DNA of 64,000 bases from Gautieria morchelliformis. Lineage: Eukaryota > Basidiomycota > Agaricomycetes > Gomphales > Gomphaceae. Positions within the stretch are counted from its first letter, which is position 1. Each line of letters starts with the position of its first letter. Shown piece by piece: positions 21,865 to 32,170 of the stretch. Made by a program: the position numbers and the translations under genes. The stretch spans positions 1 through 64,000 of the forward strand of contig WHVA01000456.1 of assembly GCA_015179125.1 (NCBI GenBank), given 5' to 3'. The notes under the pieces were generated by a model. That model had not been told where the DNA came from. It saw only the letters and a program-made list of their open reading frames with translations, and searched no databases.

Positions 21865-22947
21865 ATGACCGCTATGTCTGCCATGGACGAGCTCAAGGTC
21901 TGCGCGGTAAGGTGCCATGAAGATCTCTATTTCAAGGACGGCAACGTCATCCTTGTCGCCGAGGGCATCTGCTTCCGCGTTCACAGAGGGCAACTCACGA
22001 GGCACTCGGATGTGTTCAGAGGGATGATGAGCATTCCTCAGCCTGTCAACGCGCTTTCGATGGATGGCTGTCCCATCATTGTGTTGCACGACAGGGCCCA
22101 GGAGCTGGCATACATGCTGAAGGCTCTGTATGATGGCTTGTGGGTTCATGCTACTTACAAACATTATTTGTATTATTCACTCACCGCTACTGGGAGACAC
22201 AGGTACTTCGCGGACGGAGTGGTGGTCGACTTTACCGTCATATCTGCTGTCTTGCGTCTGTCGACCAAATACTTCTTCGGACGTCTGCGACGACACGCCT
22301 TGGCCCGGCTCCGGCTAGACTGGCCCTCCACGCTCACCGAATGGGACAACAGAGAAAGAGCCGCAATAACGCCATATGGCTCGTACACCGACCCTATCCT
22401 AGTCATCGATCTGGCTCGCGAATTGTCCCTTCCTTCCTTGCTGCGTGCAGCTTTCTACGATTTGTCGCGTCGCACTCCAACTCGTATCCTACAGGGCTCC
22501 ACAGTGACCCCAGATGGACAGAGGGTGTTTCTCAGTAGAACCGACCTCATGGTTGTCTTCCAAGGAAAAGAGGCTTGTCAAAATTTCATATCCATGGTGA
22601 TCGCCAGCGAGCTCGAGGGAAGACGCCCGACTTCTTGGTGTCTTAAGGTCAACGACAACGACAGTGAAGTCTGCCGGGAGACATTCGCCCTAGTCACGTA
22701 CGAGTCAATGCGTACAGTGAGCGGCTTGACTTCGAGTCGAGGGGATGACCCGCTATTTATGCTACAGTGTGTTATCGAACTGCAAAGTCGGGAAACGGGC
22801 ACATCTGTTGCTGAAAACCCAGCAGCTAGAGGGTGCGAGATGTGTAGAGATGACTTGCGGGCGACGATTCAGAGAGCCAGAGAGACTATTTGGGATAGTA
22901 TTCCAGGATGGTTTGGCATCAATGTGATGATGTTGGAAGACTTTTGA
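21865..22947 (+). CDS. BTB/POZ domain protein
   Basis: The N-terminal BTB domain reads DLYFKDGNVILVAEGICFRV then HRGQLTRHSDVFRGMM, followed by the conserved YMLKALYDGLYF and LRLSTKYFFGRLRRHAL blocks of the large basidiomycete BTB family. These probably act as protein-interaction or Cullin-3 adaptors; partners are unknown. The unspliced frame gives 360 residues. Comparison with the family pattern LYDGLYF predicts a 63-bp intron at 22140-22202 (donor GTGGGT, acceptor CACAG), giving 339 residues. The intron is a multiple of three and stop-free, so both forms are translatable. The C-terminal region after residue 180 is not assigned. Confidence 0.8.
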   Translation: MTAMSAMDELKVCAVRCHEDLYFKDGNVILVAEGICFRVHRGQLTRHSDVFRGMMSIPQPVNALSMDGCPIIVLHDRAQELAYMLKALYDGLWVHATYKHYLYYSLTATGRHRYFADGVVVDFTVISAVLRLSTKYFFGRLRRHALARLRLDWPSTLTEWDNRERAAITPYGSYTDPILVIDLARELSLPSLLRAAFYDLSRRTPTRILQGSTVTPDGQRVFLSRTDLMVVFQGKEACQNFISMVIASELEGRRPTSWCLKVNDNDSEVCRETFALVTYESMRTVSGLTSSRGDDPLFMLQCVIELQSRETGTSVAENPAARGCEMCRDDLRATIQRARETIWDSIPGWFGINVMMLEDF

Positions 22948-23084
22948 AGGCCTGCAGGGACTTTATCTGGTATTCTAGTTTTTATATTTTTAGGTGTTAG
23001 GTATCCTGGTCTTCAGTTTGAGGTATACATGAATCGAGCTGGTCAAGTTGTCGGACATAGTGTAACGGCAGTTTCCGAAGCGTC

Positions 23085-23911
23085 ATGTCAAAGACTGCGT
23101 GGTCACGGTCCTCCAGCGTACCCTCAGATCGTATACCCCCTTCTCGCACCCCCACTCCAAACCGCAACAAAGGAAAGGGAAAGGACAAGCATCCACCGAA
23201 AAGCAAGGAGGTGCTAAGACTTGAAAGTCTGTTGGAGGGTCTGAAATCTTGGACAACGGGGAAGGATCCCAAGGGTGGATGCTTTTGCCAAGGTCAGCCA
23301 TGGATGTCTCCCTCGTACCATACGTTGATTTTCTCTCAGCCAGGGTACATACACTCTCAAAGTATACCCCCATCTGCTTGCAATGTGGACTCGTGTTATG
23401 CTCGCTGCACGAGCCTTTCTATCCCTGTCCACACTGTTCTTCGTCAGTCACATCACCGGCCTCCCGCGAGGACCTCGTGCAAGCGCTCACCACCGAATTA
23501 AGCGATGTTATAATGCGAGAAGCTGAACAGCGAGAGCAAGAACGGCTAGAGCTGCAAAGAGCTGCAGGCGCCTTCCCCACGCTCGCCACGACGACGGGCA
23601 GCCCCCAGGTTGCTACACCCTCCCAGCCTCGCAAGGTTCTGTCACTGAATGCTCAGACTCGGAAAGTTACTGTCGCTTCTTACATCGCGGCACCGGTACG
23701 TGCACGAGCTGTTGCGGAAGTAACAGAAGAGGCGGAAATCCGCGTCCCTCCCCCTCCTAAAGAGGTCGACTATGTTAGAAGCAAACCGCGGGAGGTTCTC
23801 CGATGGCAAAATTTGAGGGATGGCGGTATGAAGTATGTGCCCCCGGTGGCCCAGAGTACCTCCGAGGGCTCACGGAGTAGACGAAGAAGAAAAAAGGGAG
23901 TACAGTCCTGA
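23085..23911 (+). CDS. Activating signal cointegrator 1 (ASC-1/TRIP4)-type zinc finger protein
   Basis: Two exons (23085-23292 and 23340-23911, 47-bp intron) encode 259 residues. The core zinc domain is formed across the junction: CFCQARVH, CLQCGLVLCSL, then CPHC (about residues 66-105), matching the zf-C2HC5 module of TRIP4. In animals TRIP4 is a transcription coactivator and part of the ASCC ribosome-quality complex. A basic Ser/Pro/Lys N-terminus precedes it, a Glu/Arg-rich helix follows, and the C-terminus is basic (SRSRRRRKKG). The ASCH domain of animal TRIP4 is absent, as is common in fungi. Confidence 0.82.
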
Positions 23912-24012
23912 GATCTAAATTTATTGACGGAGGACGAAGGTATTGAGCAAGAAATTCATTCAATTAAATATTGTAGATGACTAAGGCCTGATTATTACAC
24001 TATATTACACTA

Positions 24013-24042
24013 CTAGGTGGGTACCCGCGCTTCGCGCGGGGG
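24013..24042 (-). other. Helitron A 3' terminus: hairpin plus CTAG
   Basis: Inverted repeat GCGCGGG/CCCGCGC with a 3-nt loop, followed after about 8 nt by CTAG, is the termination signal of rolling-circle transposition. The same signal is seen at 33057-33084 and, without its hairpin, at 30877-30890. Confidence 0.85.
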
Positions 24043-24174
24043 TGCAAGTCAAACAGCTCGGTAAGGTCAAATGCATCAGTAAGTCTAATGCATCGGTAAG
24101 TCTAACATATCAGTAAGGTCAAGTGCATTGGGGAAAATCAAAGTAATCAATTTGCATCAAGTAGATATCAGAAA

Positions 24175-24660
24175 TCAAGGAGCTCTAAGTAATACATCTT
24201 TATATACAATGTTGGTTGTGTTCAAACCCTGCTCAAGCAAGACCTTTACTTTGTTCCAGCTTGTTCCCCTTGAAACACCAACATACAACTGACCATGTCC
24301 AAACACTGGATATCTCAGGTCCAGCCCAACCATACCCAAAGACTGTCCCTGAGACTTGTTGATGGTCATTGCAAATGCCACACGCACTGGAAACTGTCTC
24401 CTCTGCAGCACAAATGGTAATTCTCCCTCTGATGGTGAAATGGTGATCCTGGGGATGAAAGCAGTATTTCCTGCACGTGGACCTGAGATGATCCTGACCT
24501 CCAACACTCTATTCGTCATCCTCACCAAGCGCAACCTTGTCCCATTGCATAGTCCTTGCTTCTTATCCAAATTGCGCAACATCATCAGAGGCACTCCAGG
24601 CTTGACTTCCAAGTGAGCAGGAGGAAGACAGCCCATCTCTATGGAATTCAGATACTCCAC
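24175..24660 (-). pseudogene. Detached C-terminus of the Helitron A helicase
   Basis: This frame carries the last 160 residues of the PIF1 helicase: EVKPGVPLMMLRNLD, then AMTINKSQGQSLGMVGLDL and the LYVGVSRGTSWNKVKV end with helicase motifs V and VI. It is separated from the main ORF by a 2-bp insertion (CACACA for CACA near 24657-24662). The paralogous segment at 33715-33725 lacks the insertion and reads straight through. Confidence 0.85.
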
Positions 24661-27600
24661 ACAGGATACTGCTCTGCAAAGTCGGTTTCCTTGACAGAAT
24701 CTGCACAGTGGAAGACCTGAGCATCACCTGGAAACTGCCTCAACACCATGGAATTGATCTCATTGACCTCAATATTTCTGGGACAGAGGATGGCCCGCTC
24801 TAAAAAATAATTGTCCTGGGCAGGGATTGCATTGCCAATGCCAGGGTATATTTCCTGGATCAGCTCTGCAATTCCAGGGCCACAAACCATGTGTTGAGGG
24901 AGTGAGAAGGTATGATCTAGTGGGAGATCCTTTCCCTGACCCACATTCTGCAGCCATTCTGCAAACCTGGCTCTGTCAGGGTCATTTCTCACCCGCATGT
25001 TCTCTGTCAGATGGAGGACATTGATCTTTGGCCACAGATATGACTTCTGAAGGGTAGCTCCCACGATATCCTCCTTGGAGCCTTTGGGGACAATTGGGAG
25101 AGTCTGCTGAAAGTCACCTCCAAAGGCGACTGTGATGCCACCAAAGGGTCTGTCAGGCTGGTCAAGGAAATCCCTCAGTGTCCTGTCAATGGCCTCTATG
25201 GCATGGCGATGCTGCATTGCAGCCTCATCCCAAATGATGAGCCTGGCCAGTCTCAGCATATCAGCCTGGTCAGAGTTCTTTTTGATGGAGGAGAGAGAGC
25301 CCTCATGGACAGGAATTGGAATTCCAAGCATGCTGTGAGAGGTTGTCCCATTAGTGAAGATCAGTGCAGCCATTGCAGATGAGGCTACAGCAAGCACAAT
25401 GAGACTCTCCGCTCTACAGGAGTGGATTAGGGTGTTCCATGTGAATGATTTCCCAGCGCCCCCTGAGCCAATGACGAAAAACATTTGTCCGTTAGGTTTC
25501 CCCTGAGCATCTATGTCCAGTGCCGACCGTAATATCTGATCATGCACAGACCTTTGCCCCTCATTCAGCTTGGGAACCTCCTCATCAGCCATCTGCCTCT
25601 CTTGAACAGGGTCATAGTCCCTCTGCTCAGCTACGAACCTGTTTCCAATCAGGACCTCCCACTCGCCTGCCACCTGAGGCATATCTTTAAAGCTGCTCAA
25701 GGACATTCCATTACGCTGAAGGAGTTTATCCAAGAGAAAGAGGCCAAAATCATAGACCTTATCATCCCGTGGCTCCTGGATATTGTGCCTGATTTGGAGC
25801 CGATGTCTGAGATCATCACATATGTGCTCCTTGAAGGCATCCCATAGTCTGTCAGGTTGTGAGGGAATGCAATGACCAAGGATGGTGGCAAAGAGATGTC
25901 TGAGCTGAGCGCCTGTTTTCATGCCACTGGCTTCCTGGAGACACAACCTCCACTCCTGATCATCCTCCAGAAGTCCCCTGGCAAGACAGGCCTCCTTGTA
26001 AGTAGCACATTGTATGCCATCCACCGTCCTAAGCTCCTCAAAGGATCTGGCCCCCTTGACCACCGTGAGGAGAGTGCGCAAATAAAATCTCTCTCCTGAT
26101 TTTGGGCTTGCAAAGTGAAGGCGTCCAATGCTATATCCCCTTTGACGTGGTGTCCATACCCTTTCCTCTTTTTTCCAGGTAAAATGCTCAGGAAAATCCA
26201 CATAGAGCACATCGCGTGCATGAGGGTAGGCAGCATTGGCCTCAAAGTAAGCCATGAGCGCTGTCTTTGACCCCTCGACCCTGTTCATGATGGTGAGCGG
26301 ATCAGCATCAGGATTGAAAACGACTGATTGCTGGTCTTTTTCATGGACTGGCAGTGCCATGACTGCAGGCACCTGGGTGTGGATTTCCCGCTCCAGCAAC
26401 CTCCAACAGGCCTCATGAGCACTGACATAGCGAGCGTCCAGGTACTTCTTTATCTCATCATGGTCGACACCAAACTCCATCGTGGTCCGATCGTGGCCCT
26501 TGTATAGATACTTGTGGATATACTTGACGCACCTCACACTGAAGGTGAATTCAAGGTTGATGTGACACCGGAGTTTGAGCAAGAGCAGAGCAGAGTATGG
26601 AACAACCCATCTGTTGTCCAGCATGTCACCTCTGACATTGTGCAGCCTTCCATCATTGCGACGACGATATTTTGGATATCCATCTACATTCACAACGGTC
26701 TCCTCACAGAATGGCTTTGGGAAGCCTTTCTTGCACTTGCCATTTTCCATGCAGGGTGCATTTGGATTCATTTGTCCACAGGGACCATGTGTCATCAGCT
26801 CACAGACCAACTGGTAGAGGACAGGATGAGTCTCTGGATCAGGGAACTCTGCTGAAATCATAGAATCCACCTCATGTGGATGTTTGACCTTGGACTCCCT
26901 ATCGAACCAGGTAAGCAGGTGCATGTGTGGGAGCCCCCTCTTCTGGAATTCAATAGTGTGAACGCGAGCGACAGTTTCTCCAAAGATCTTGTCCTTGACG
27001 ATCAAGTCAATGAGGTATTTCTTTTTGAGGTGAAACACCCGCGACACCAGGTCAGGTCTGTCCTGAGCAGTTTGTCCAGGGAGCAACTCGGCCACTATCT
27101 CATCCCACTTTGGATTGGCAGTCATGGTAATAAATAAATCAGGGGGACCCTTCTTTGTTGCAATGGCCAGGGAGTTCTGGCAGTTTTGATTCATGTCCCG
27201 TGTACTTCCTTGAAATGTCGCAGGCAGAATGACTTTTATGCCCAAGCTGTTTGCATCTCCAATGTCATTGTCCAAGCCTCCATATGAATCTACCATCTGG
27301 TTATACTGCTCAGCACGCAGAGTGTGTTGATTGGCCCTGATCCACCTCAGTCTGCGTTGCTCTGCAGCAGCCCAGGAGTCTACAATGTACTGCTGGAACA
27401 ATTTGCCACCACGCAGGAGTGTTGTAGGTTCTCTCGCTCTCTGGAACAGACGATACGCATGGTACTGTATTTGGGTGACCTGTGTCCGTCTGTTTGGATT
27501 GGGATTGGCCTGCCGAGCACGCTCTGGCTCATGATAAGGAATACCTGGTTCCCATCCCAACTCTCCCTTGGGAAAGAGCAAGACATAGTGCAGAGAGGAA

Positions 27601-29087
27601 TAGTTTGCATTGGTATCCAATACCCTTCTGAAAGGTCCACCTCTGAGCTGGACAATAATATCCCTAGGTTCAGGGTCGATGCCATCTCCAGGAAGAACGA
27701 CTGCAATCTCATCTGCAGTTGGGACATTATATCTCCTAGGATCCCTGTGTGCCCTATATGTGAGCCTTGCCTGGATGTCACCATTCTGTTCTTGAGCTCT
27801 GAGCCTCTCAGCTGCTTGTTTATATGTGCGCACATGAGGATTGCATAGCAGGAGCATTTCCTGCAAGTCTCCCATGATAGTTGGAGACAGACGCCCGTTA
27901 TGATTTTTTCTCTTTGCCAAAGCCAGTGCAGGATCATATATGTAAAGCTGGGCATACTTTGGATCGTCTTCATTGTCAGGGAGGAGAGAGCCATGGAGAT
28001 GATACAGTTCACCCTGTAGCTTGAGCACATATGGACCACGACCCTCCCGAAGCAAATCTTGGTCAAAGTTGGCCCCCACAGAAGTGAATGCAAACGCAGC
28101 ATTATACTGCCTGATATTCTGGCGAAATCCTTTTGCCTCAGGGTCCTGGCCTTCTAAGAGCTGTTTCAATGGCTGAGGGGGCTCTGGCAGGTCTTCCAGC
28201 TGCACCTTTCCTTCCATACAGCAATCACCAAACCTGGGTCGCACATTTGAGGATTTCTGCAGGCGTTCTGCCATCCAGTGTAATGCTCCACAGTCAGGGC
28301 AGGGAACAACCATGGGACCCAGATCATGACGCAGCACATCTGCCTCGATTATTCTAGAGCGACCGAGTGGAATAAAAGGAGGAGGTCGCTGAGGACGCTG
28401 CCGAGGTATAGGGAGTGGCTGAGGAGGCTGAGGAGGTGCAGGGAGTGGCTGAGGAGGCTGTGGAGGTGCAGGGAGAGGCTGAGGAGGTGCAGGGAACATC
28501 TGGGGAGGCTGAGGAGGTGCAGGGAGTGGCTGAGGAGGCTGAGGAGGTGCAGGGAGTCGCTGAAGAGGCCGCAAAAGCGCAGGGAGTAGCGGAGGCATTG
28601 GTCTTATTGCATTGGCCTGAGCATGCAATGCTGCCACTCCTGCAGAACCTACTACAGGAGGAGGCGCTGGTTGTACAGATGCAGGCCTGTGCCTTCCCAA
28701 AGGCCGCAATGCAGCTGCCTGAGCACGCAAGTCTGCAATGGCTGCTGAACCTACTATAGGAGCTGGCTGTACAGGGTCTGGCCTATTTCTTCTCAGGGGC
28801 TGTAATGGTGGGATAACTGCTAACTGAGCATGAAGGGCTGCCACCTGCTCTCCAGGACTGAGATTAGGAGGACGTGATGAGGGTGCCAGCATGGGCAGAC
28901 GTGAAGAGGGTGCAAGCATAGGAGGACGTGATGGCCCGGCCACAGGTTGTTGAAAAGGATCAGCGACATTGCTTCTAGGAGGAGGGTGAGGGATAGCAAA
29001 AGGCTGTGGGGGAGGGGGTGGCTGGTCCTGAGCTCTGACAGCAGCAGCAGCAAGCGCACGTGCTCTCCGATCAGTGGGCGATGTCAT
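24648..29087 (-). CDS. Helitron replication initiator and PIF1-type helicase, frameshifted near its end
   Basis: 1479 residues. A Pro-rich N-terminus contains tandem PAPPQPPQPL units (about residues 165-235, encoded at 28390-28590). A Cys/His pair region, CPDCGALHW with a later CC, may bind zinc. The Helitron N domain and Rep core follow, with the HUH motif in GLPHMHLLTWF (about 718) and the downstream YIHKYLYKGH block (about 855). The SF1B helicase has Walker A GSGGAGKSFTWN (about 1205), Walker B LIIWDEAAM, GGDFQQTLPIV and HLTENMRV. Rep nicks and joins DNA; the helicase unwinds it. The frame ends at WSI because of a 2-bp insertion, removing motifs V-VI, so the copy is probably inactive. The rest is remarkably intact. 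Confidence 0.9.
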   Translation of the reverse strand: MTSPTDRRARALAAAAVRAQDQPPPPPQPFAIPHPPPRSNVADPFQQPVAGPSRPPMLAPSSRLPMLAPSSRPPNLSPGEQVAALHAQLAVIPPLQPLRRNRPDPVQPAPIVGSAAIADLRAQAAALRPLGRHRPASVQPAPPPVVGSAGVAALHAQANAIRPMPPLLPALLRPLQRLPAPPQPPQPLPAPPQPPQMFPAPPQPLPAPPQPPQPLPAPPQPPQPLPIPRQRPQRPPPFIPLGRSRIIEADVLRHDLGPMVVPCPDCGALHWMAERLQKSSNVRPRFGDCCMEGKVQLEDLPEPPQPLKQLLEGQDPEAKGFRQNIRQYNAAFAFTSVGANFDQDLLREGRGPYVLKLQGELYHLHGSLLPDNEDDPKYAQLYIYDPALALAKRKNHNGRLSPTIMGDLQEMLLLCNPHVRTYKQAAERLRAQEQNGDIQARLTYRAHRDPRRYNVPTADEIAVVLPGDGIDPEPRDIIVQLRGGPFRRVLDTNANYSSLHYVLLFPKGELGWEPGIPYHEPERARQANPNPNRRTQVTQIQYHAYRLFQRAREPTTLLRGGKLFQQYIVDSWAAAEQRRLRWIRANQHTLRAEQYNQMVDSYGGLDNDIGDANSLGIKVILPATFQGSTRDMNQNCQNSLAIATKKGPPDLFITMTANPKWDEIVAELLPGQTAQDRPDLVSRVFHLKKKYLIDLIVKDKIFGETVARVHTIEFQKRGLPHMHLLTWFDRESKVKHPHEVDSMISAEFPDPETHPVLYQLVCELMTHGPCGQMNPNAPCMENGKCKKGFPKPFCEETVVNVDGYPKYRRRNDGRLHNVRGDMLDNRWVVPYSALLLLKLRCHINLEFTFSVRCVKYIHKYLYKGHDRTTMEFGVDHDEIKKYLDARYVSAHEACWRLLEREIHTQVPAVMALPVHEKDQQSVVFNPDADPLTIMNRVEGSKTALMAYFEANAAYPHARDVLYVDFPEHFTWKKEERVWTPRQRGYSIGRLHFASPKSGERFYLRTLLTVVKGARSFEELRTVDGIQCATYKEACLARGLLEDDQEWRLCLQEASGMKTGAQLRHLFATILGHCIPSQPDRLWDAFKEHICDDLRHRLQIRHNIQEPRDDKVYDFGLFLLDKLLQRNGMSLSSFKDMPQVAGEWEVLIGNRFVAEQRDYDPVQERQMADEEVPKLNEGQRSVHDQILRSALDIDAQGKPNGQMFFVIGSGGAGKSFTWNTLIHSCRAESLIVLAVASSAMAALIFTNGTTSHSMLGIPIPVHEGSLSSIKKNSDQADMLRLARLIIWDEAAMQHRHAIEAIDRTLRDFLDQPDRPFGGITVAFGGDFQQTLPIVPKGSKEDIVGATLQKSYLWPKINVLHLTENMRVRNDPDRARFAEWLQNVGQGKDLPLDHTFSLPQHMVCGPGIAELIQEIYPGIGNAIPAQDNYFLERAILCPRNIEVNEINSMVLRQFPGDAQVFHCADSVKETDFAEQYPVWSI

Positions 29088-29252
29088 ATGACCCTCCTGC
29101 TCCTCCCTTGCCCTTTCACGCTCCTGCTGACGATTTCTCTCTGGAGTAGATGGATACCTGAGAAATGCAGGTATAAGCTTAGAGGAACAATCAAGCTACC
29201 AGAATTCAACTTACATTTGCAAGCAGATGCTGTTGTTGTTAATTTATCTTGG

Positions 29253-29472
29253 GCAAAGTCAGGGGAATTTATTAATTTCTAATTAAATAAATGTCAGACA
29301 GCTCACACCAGACCACCGAGAAATACATACATACCCAGGAAGGGACAGGTAATTGTTTGTTAAGCAAAGTCAAGGGAATTTATTAATTTCTATTTAAAAT
29401 AAAATAAATAAATGTCAGATGGCTCACAGCAGACCAAAGAGAAATATATACATACCAAGGAAGGGACAGGGA
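29253..29472. repeat. Tandem pair of about 105 bp in Helitron A 5' region
   Basis: The blocks starting GCAAAGTCAGGGGAATTTAT (about 29253) and GCAAAGTCAAGGGAATTTAT (about 29363) are direct repeats extending to the GGAAGGGACAGG motif. The same GTCA...TTTATT motif recurs in the non-autonomous copies near 31950-32110. Confidence 0.7.
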
Positions 29473-30131
29473 AATTGATTGATGAAAATATCCAAGTCTT
29501 CTTCGGCTATCCAACTGGAATAATTCCAGTAAAAGGTCCTGGTCCTGGTCCTGGGAGATGTCTTCTTCAGCCACCAGTAGTGCAAGTCAACACTAAGAGA
29601 ACTGCAATGCAATTGTAGCTCCCTCTAAGGCAGCCTGGGATGACTACCTGGCTCCTTAGCAGAGAAAAAGCTGCCCCACTGAAGAGGTCAACCCCAATAG
29701 TTCACAGCAGAGATCTCCCTGGGAAGAGATCTTTTGTGTACTACACTATATAGGCTATCTATTGTTTCACTCTCACACAATTTTATTCTATCTAGTAGGC
29801 AGAGAGGAGAGGAGGGTGGTGGAGTGCGCAGATGCGGCTGCGCAGCGTTCTGCCAGCGCAGCGCTGCTTTGAGCGCCTGAGCCGGCAGACAGGCATAAAC
29901 CGCAGCCGCGAGCGCGCTCCAGAACGCTGCGCAGCCGCATTGAGCGCTGGAGCCAGAAGACTGGCGCAAACCGGCAGCCCGGCATGATCCGGTTTGGGCC
30001 AGCTGCGCCACTCGCGTCCTTGGCTCGCGGCTGCGCCGCTCGCGTCCGATTGGCCAGCTGACTAAGGCTGACATAAAACCTGACATAAGCTCGACGCCCA
30101 CAACCCACCGAGGCGCTTTCATATAGTGTAA

Positions 30132-30876
30132 TACCCACGCTTCGCGCGGGGGTGCAAGCCAAACGCCTCAGTAAGGTCAAACACATCAGCAAGGTCAAAC
30201 GCCTTGGGTAAATCAAACTTGAGATAAGTCAAACACATTTGGATAAGAAAATTTCTTTCAGTTACATAACTAAAACACATCTTATTGATTGAAAGTAGCT
30301 CTAAGTAACACATCAAGGTAGGTAATGTTATGACCATGCTGCTTGACCAACTCTGGTACCTCCATGCCTCTTCTGGCTCTATTCCGCAACGTCCACACTT
30401 TGACCTTTTGATCCCCTTGTTCTTTACCATTCACATACTTCCCCTTTTGACTCTATTCACCGGCCTTCCCTACTTGACCCTTAGCATAGCAAGTCCGGAG
30501 CATCAGGAGATCCATTTGTTCCACTATCAATTAGACCCACATTCCCCTTGTTCTTTTGCCTATTGATTGTCCTTAGTTCTACCCGGCACCCCCTTGTAGT
30601 TCCTCTTGTTCCGTATTAGTTACTTCCTCCATTTATCCTAGTTACTTTTGCTTGCACTGGAATTGCTACCTTCTGACATGTTGTCTCAGCTCTTTGTATA
30701 AAACCCAGTCATGTGTGCCTCTGTTCTGCAATCAGATAATTGACTTTGATATGTGACTCCCTTTGCACTGTTTCCTGTTCTTACAGCAAGTACTTGCAAG
30801 GCCTCTGTCTCTCTGACCTCTGCCTTCCAACTCGATTTCGGATATCCAACTTAAGTTGATTGTTGAACCCTTACCT
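30132..30876 (-). mobile_element. Helitron B1 3' fragment holding a partial LTR
   Basis: It starts with a Helitron hairpin (ACGCTTCGCGCGGG, 30137-30150) directly against the 5' end of Helitron A, but lacks the CTAGGTGGA terminus seen in the others. GTAAGGTCAA subterminal repeats follow. At 30326 an LTR starts after GGTAA. The LTR is cut at 30876 where a complete CTAG terminus begins. Confidence 0.65.
30326..30876 (+). mobile_element. Partial LTR inside Helitron B1
   Basis: Starts TGTTATGACCATGC after GGTAA and matches 34243 onwards, including the TATA box TTTGTATAAAACCC (about 30695). It stops at TGAACCCTTACCT, where the next Helitron's CTAG end is inserted. Confidence 0.7.
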
Positions 30877-30909
30877 CTAGGTGGATACCCAGTAACACAT
30901 CAAGATAGG

Positions 30910-31790
30910 TAATGTCTCTACACATGTCTGCATGTGCCCAAGTATAGTGTGCATAGCCTCAAATATAGCATGCTTATTGTGTCCCTGGTTTGTAACATGC
31001 ACACATAACATGTCCCCAAGTATAGTGTGCGTAGCATGTCCTCCATGCATAGTGTGCCTCCACATGTAGTATGTCACCAAGTACAGTGTGCATGGCGTGT
31101 CCCACATGCATACCATGTCCCTGGTTTGTAGCATGTCCCCAAACATAGTGTGTCCATAAATTATAACATGTGTGTGCCCCATGCATAGCGTGTCCACATG
31201 TGTAGCATGTCCCTACATGTAGTGTGTGTAGCATCTCCCTCAAATATAGTGTGCAAAGTGTGTCCCCAATGCATAACATGTCCCCAAGTATAGTGTGCAT
31301 AGCATGTCCTTTGTTTGTAGCGTGTCCCCAAGTATAGCATGTGTAGAATGTCCCTTGTTTGTAGTGTTTTCCCCTGTAGTGTGTCCCTTGTTTGTACCAT
31401 GTCCCCCAAGCATAGTGTGTCCCCACATATAGTGTGCACATCCCCATGCATAGTGTGCGTGTGCCCATGCATAGCCTGTGTGTCCCTATGCATAACATGC
31501 TTGTCCCCATGCATAATATGCGTGTCTCCACACATAACATGCGTGTCCCCATGCATAACATGTGTGTCTCTACGCATAACATGCATGTCCCCAAGCATAG
31601 CATGCGTGTCCCCATGCACAACACGCATGTCTCCATGCCTAACGTGCATGTCTCCACACATAACATGCATGTCTTCACGCCTAACATGCATGTCTCCATG
31701 GATAACATATGTGTCTCCGTGCATACCGTGTGTGTCCCCATGCATAGTGTGTGTAGCATGCCCCAATGGCATGCGTAGCATATCCCAAGG
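30910..31790. repeat. Degenerate 21-bp minisatellite, CATG-rich
   Basis: Units such as ATGCGTGTCCCCATGCATAAC repeat dozens of times. Because 21 is a multiple of three, several frames on both strands stay open for hundreds of bases, for example a minus frame of 206 residues repeating MHGDTHV-like heptads. The same array is in the next Helitron at 34900-35715. The long frames look like a by-product of the repeat rather than genes. Confidence 0.85.
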
Positions 31791-31899
31791 GCCTCGAAGT
31801 GAAGCAAGCAGAGACTGTTACTTATCATTAACTTTTCGCAAACTCAGGAACATGTATCGATATCTATTTTGTGACATATACAGATATAAATAAAATAGT

Positions 31900-32170
31900 A
31901 AAGGAACCCATATTTAAGCAGCTGCTGTCATTAATTTTAACAAAGTCAGGATTATCTCAAAACCAATGTCCAGTACATTTAAGCTGAAGTTGTTATTAAT
32001 TTTAGCAGAGTCAAGATTATGTATTTTTCGAAAAATGTCAAAAAAATGCACTGTACATTTAAGCTGGACCTGTTGTCAATTGTCATAAAGTCAGGATAAT
32101 TTATTGACATCTATCTGCCAAAAAATGTCAAAAAAGTACAGTACATTGAAGCAGAGGCTGTTATTAATGC
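31900..32170. repeat. Tandem AT-rich repeats of roughly 75 bp
   Basis: Three to four diverged units share AAGCTG..GTTATTAATTTTA, AAGTCAGGATTAT, TTTTCGAAAAATGTCAAAAAA and CAGTACATT blocks. An equivalent array is at 35840-36120. Confidence 0.7.

Larger units (their letters stand above)
24013..30131 (-). mobile_element. Helitron A, near-autonomous rolling-circle transposon
   Basis: The 3' end (left) is canonical: a hairpin CCCGCGC-GAA-GCGCGGG at about 24022-24038, then CTAG at 24013-24016 followed by T. The 5' end (right, about 30118-30131) reads TTACACTATATGAAA in minus sense and matches the 5' end of the next Helitron at 33042-33056 over about 70 bp. The interior encodes Rep plus PIF1 helicase. 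A GC-rich subterminal block lies at 29815-30110. Near the 3' end, GTAAGGTCAA-type repeats run from 24060 to 24140. The 5' end is inferred from the shared boundary only. Confidence 0.85.

Noticed and set aside
14160..23911. The gene island as a biosynthetic or defence cluster
   Set aside because: TFIIIA, epsilon-COP, ASC-1-type, BTB and glycosyltransferase-like genes share no pathway, and no backbone enzyme, transporter or nuclease-toxin pair is present.
26514..27848. Plus-strand frames inside the Helitron replicase
   Set aside because: They are antisense shadows of a clearly homologous minus-strand protein.
30400..30900. The TATA-bearing stretch in Helitron B as a captured host promoter
   Set aside because: It matches an LTR with defined TG...CA ends and GGTAA target duplications in Helitron C.
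31161..31781. 206-residue minus-strand frame of HGDTHVM repeats as a gene
   Set aside because: It arises from a 21-bp minisatellite that is open in several frames on both strands, without start context, splice sites or non-repeat domain.
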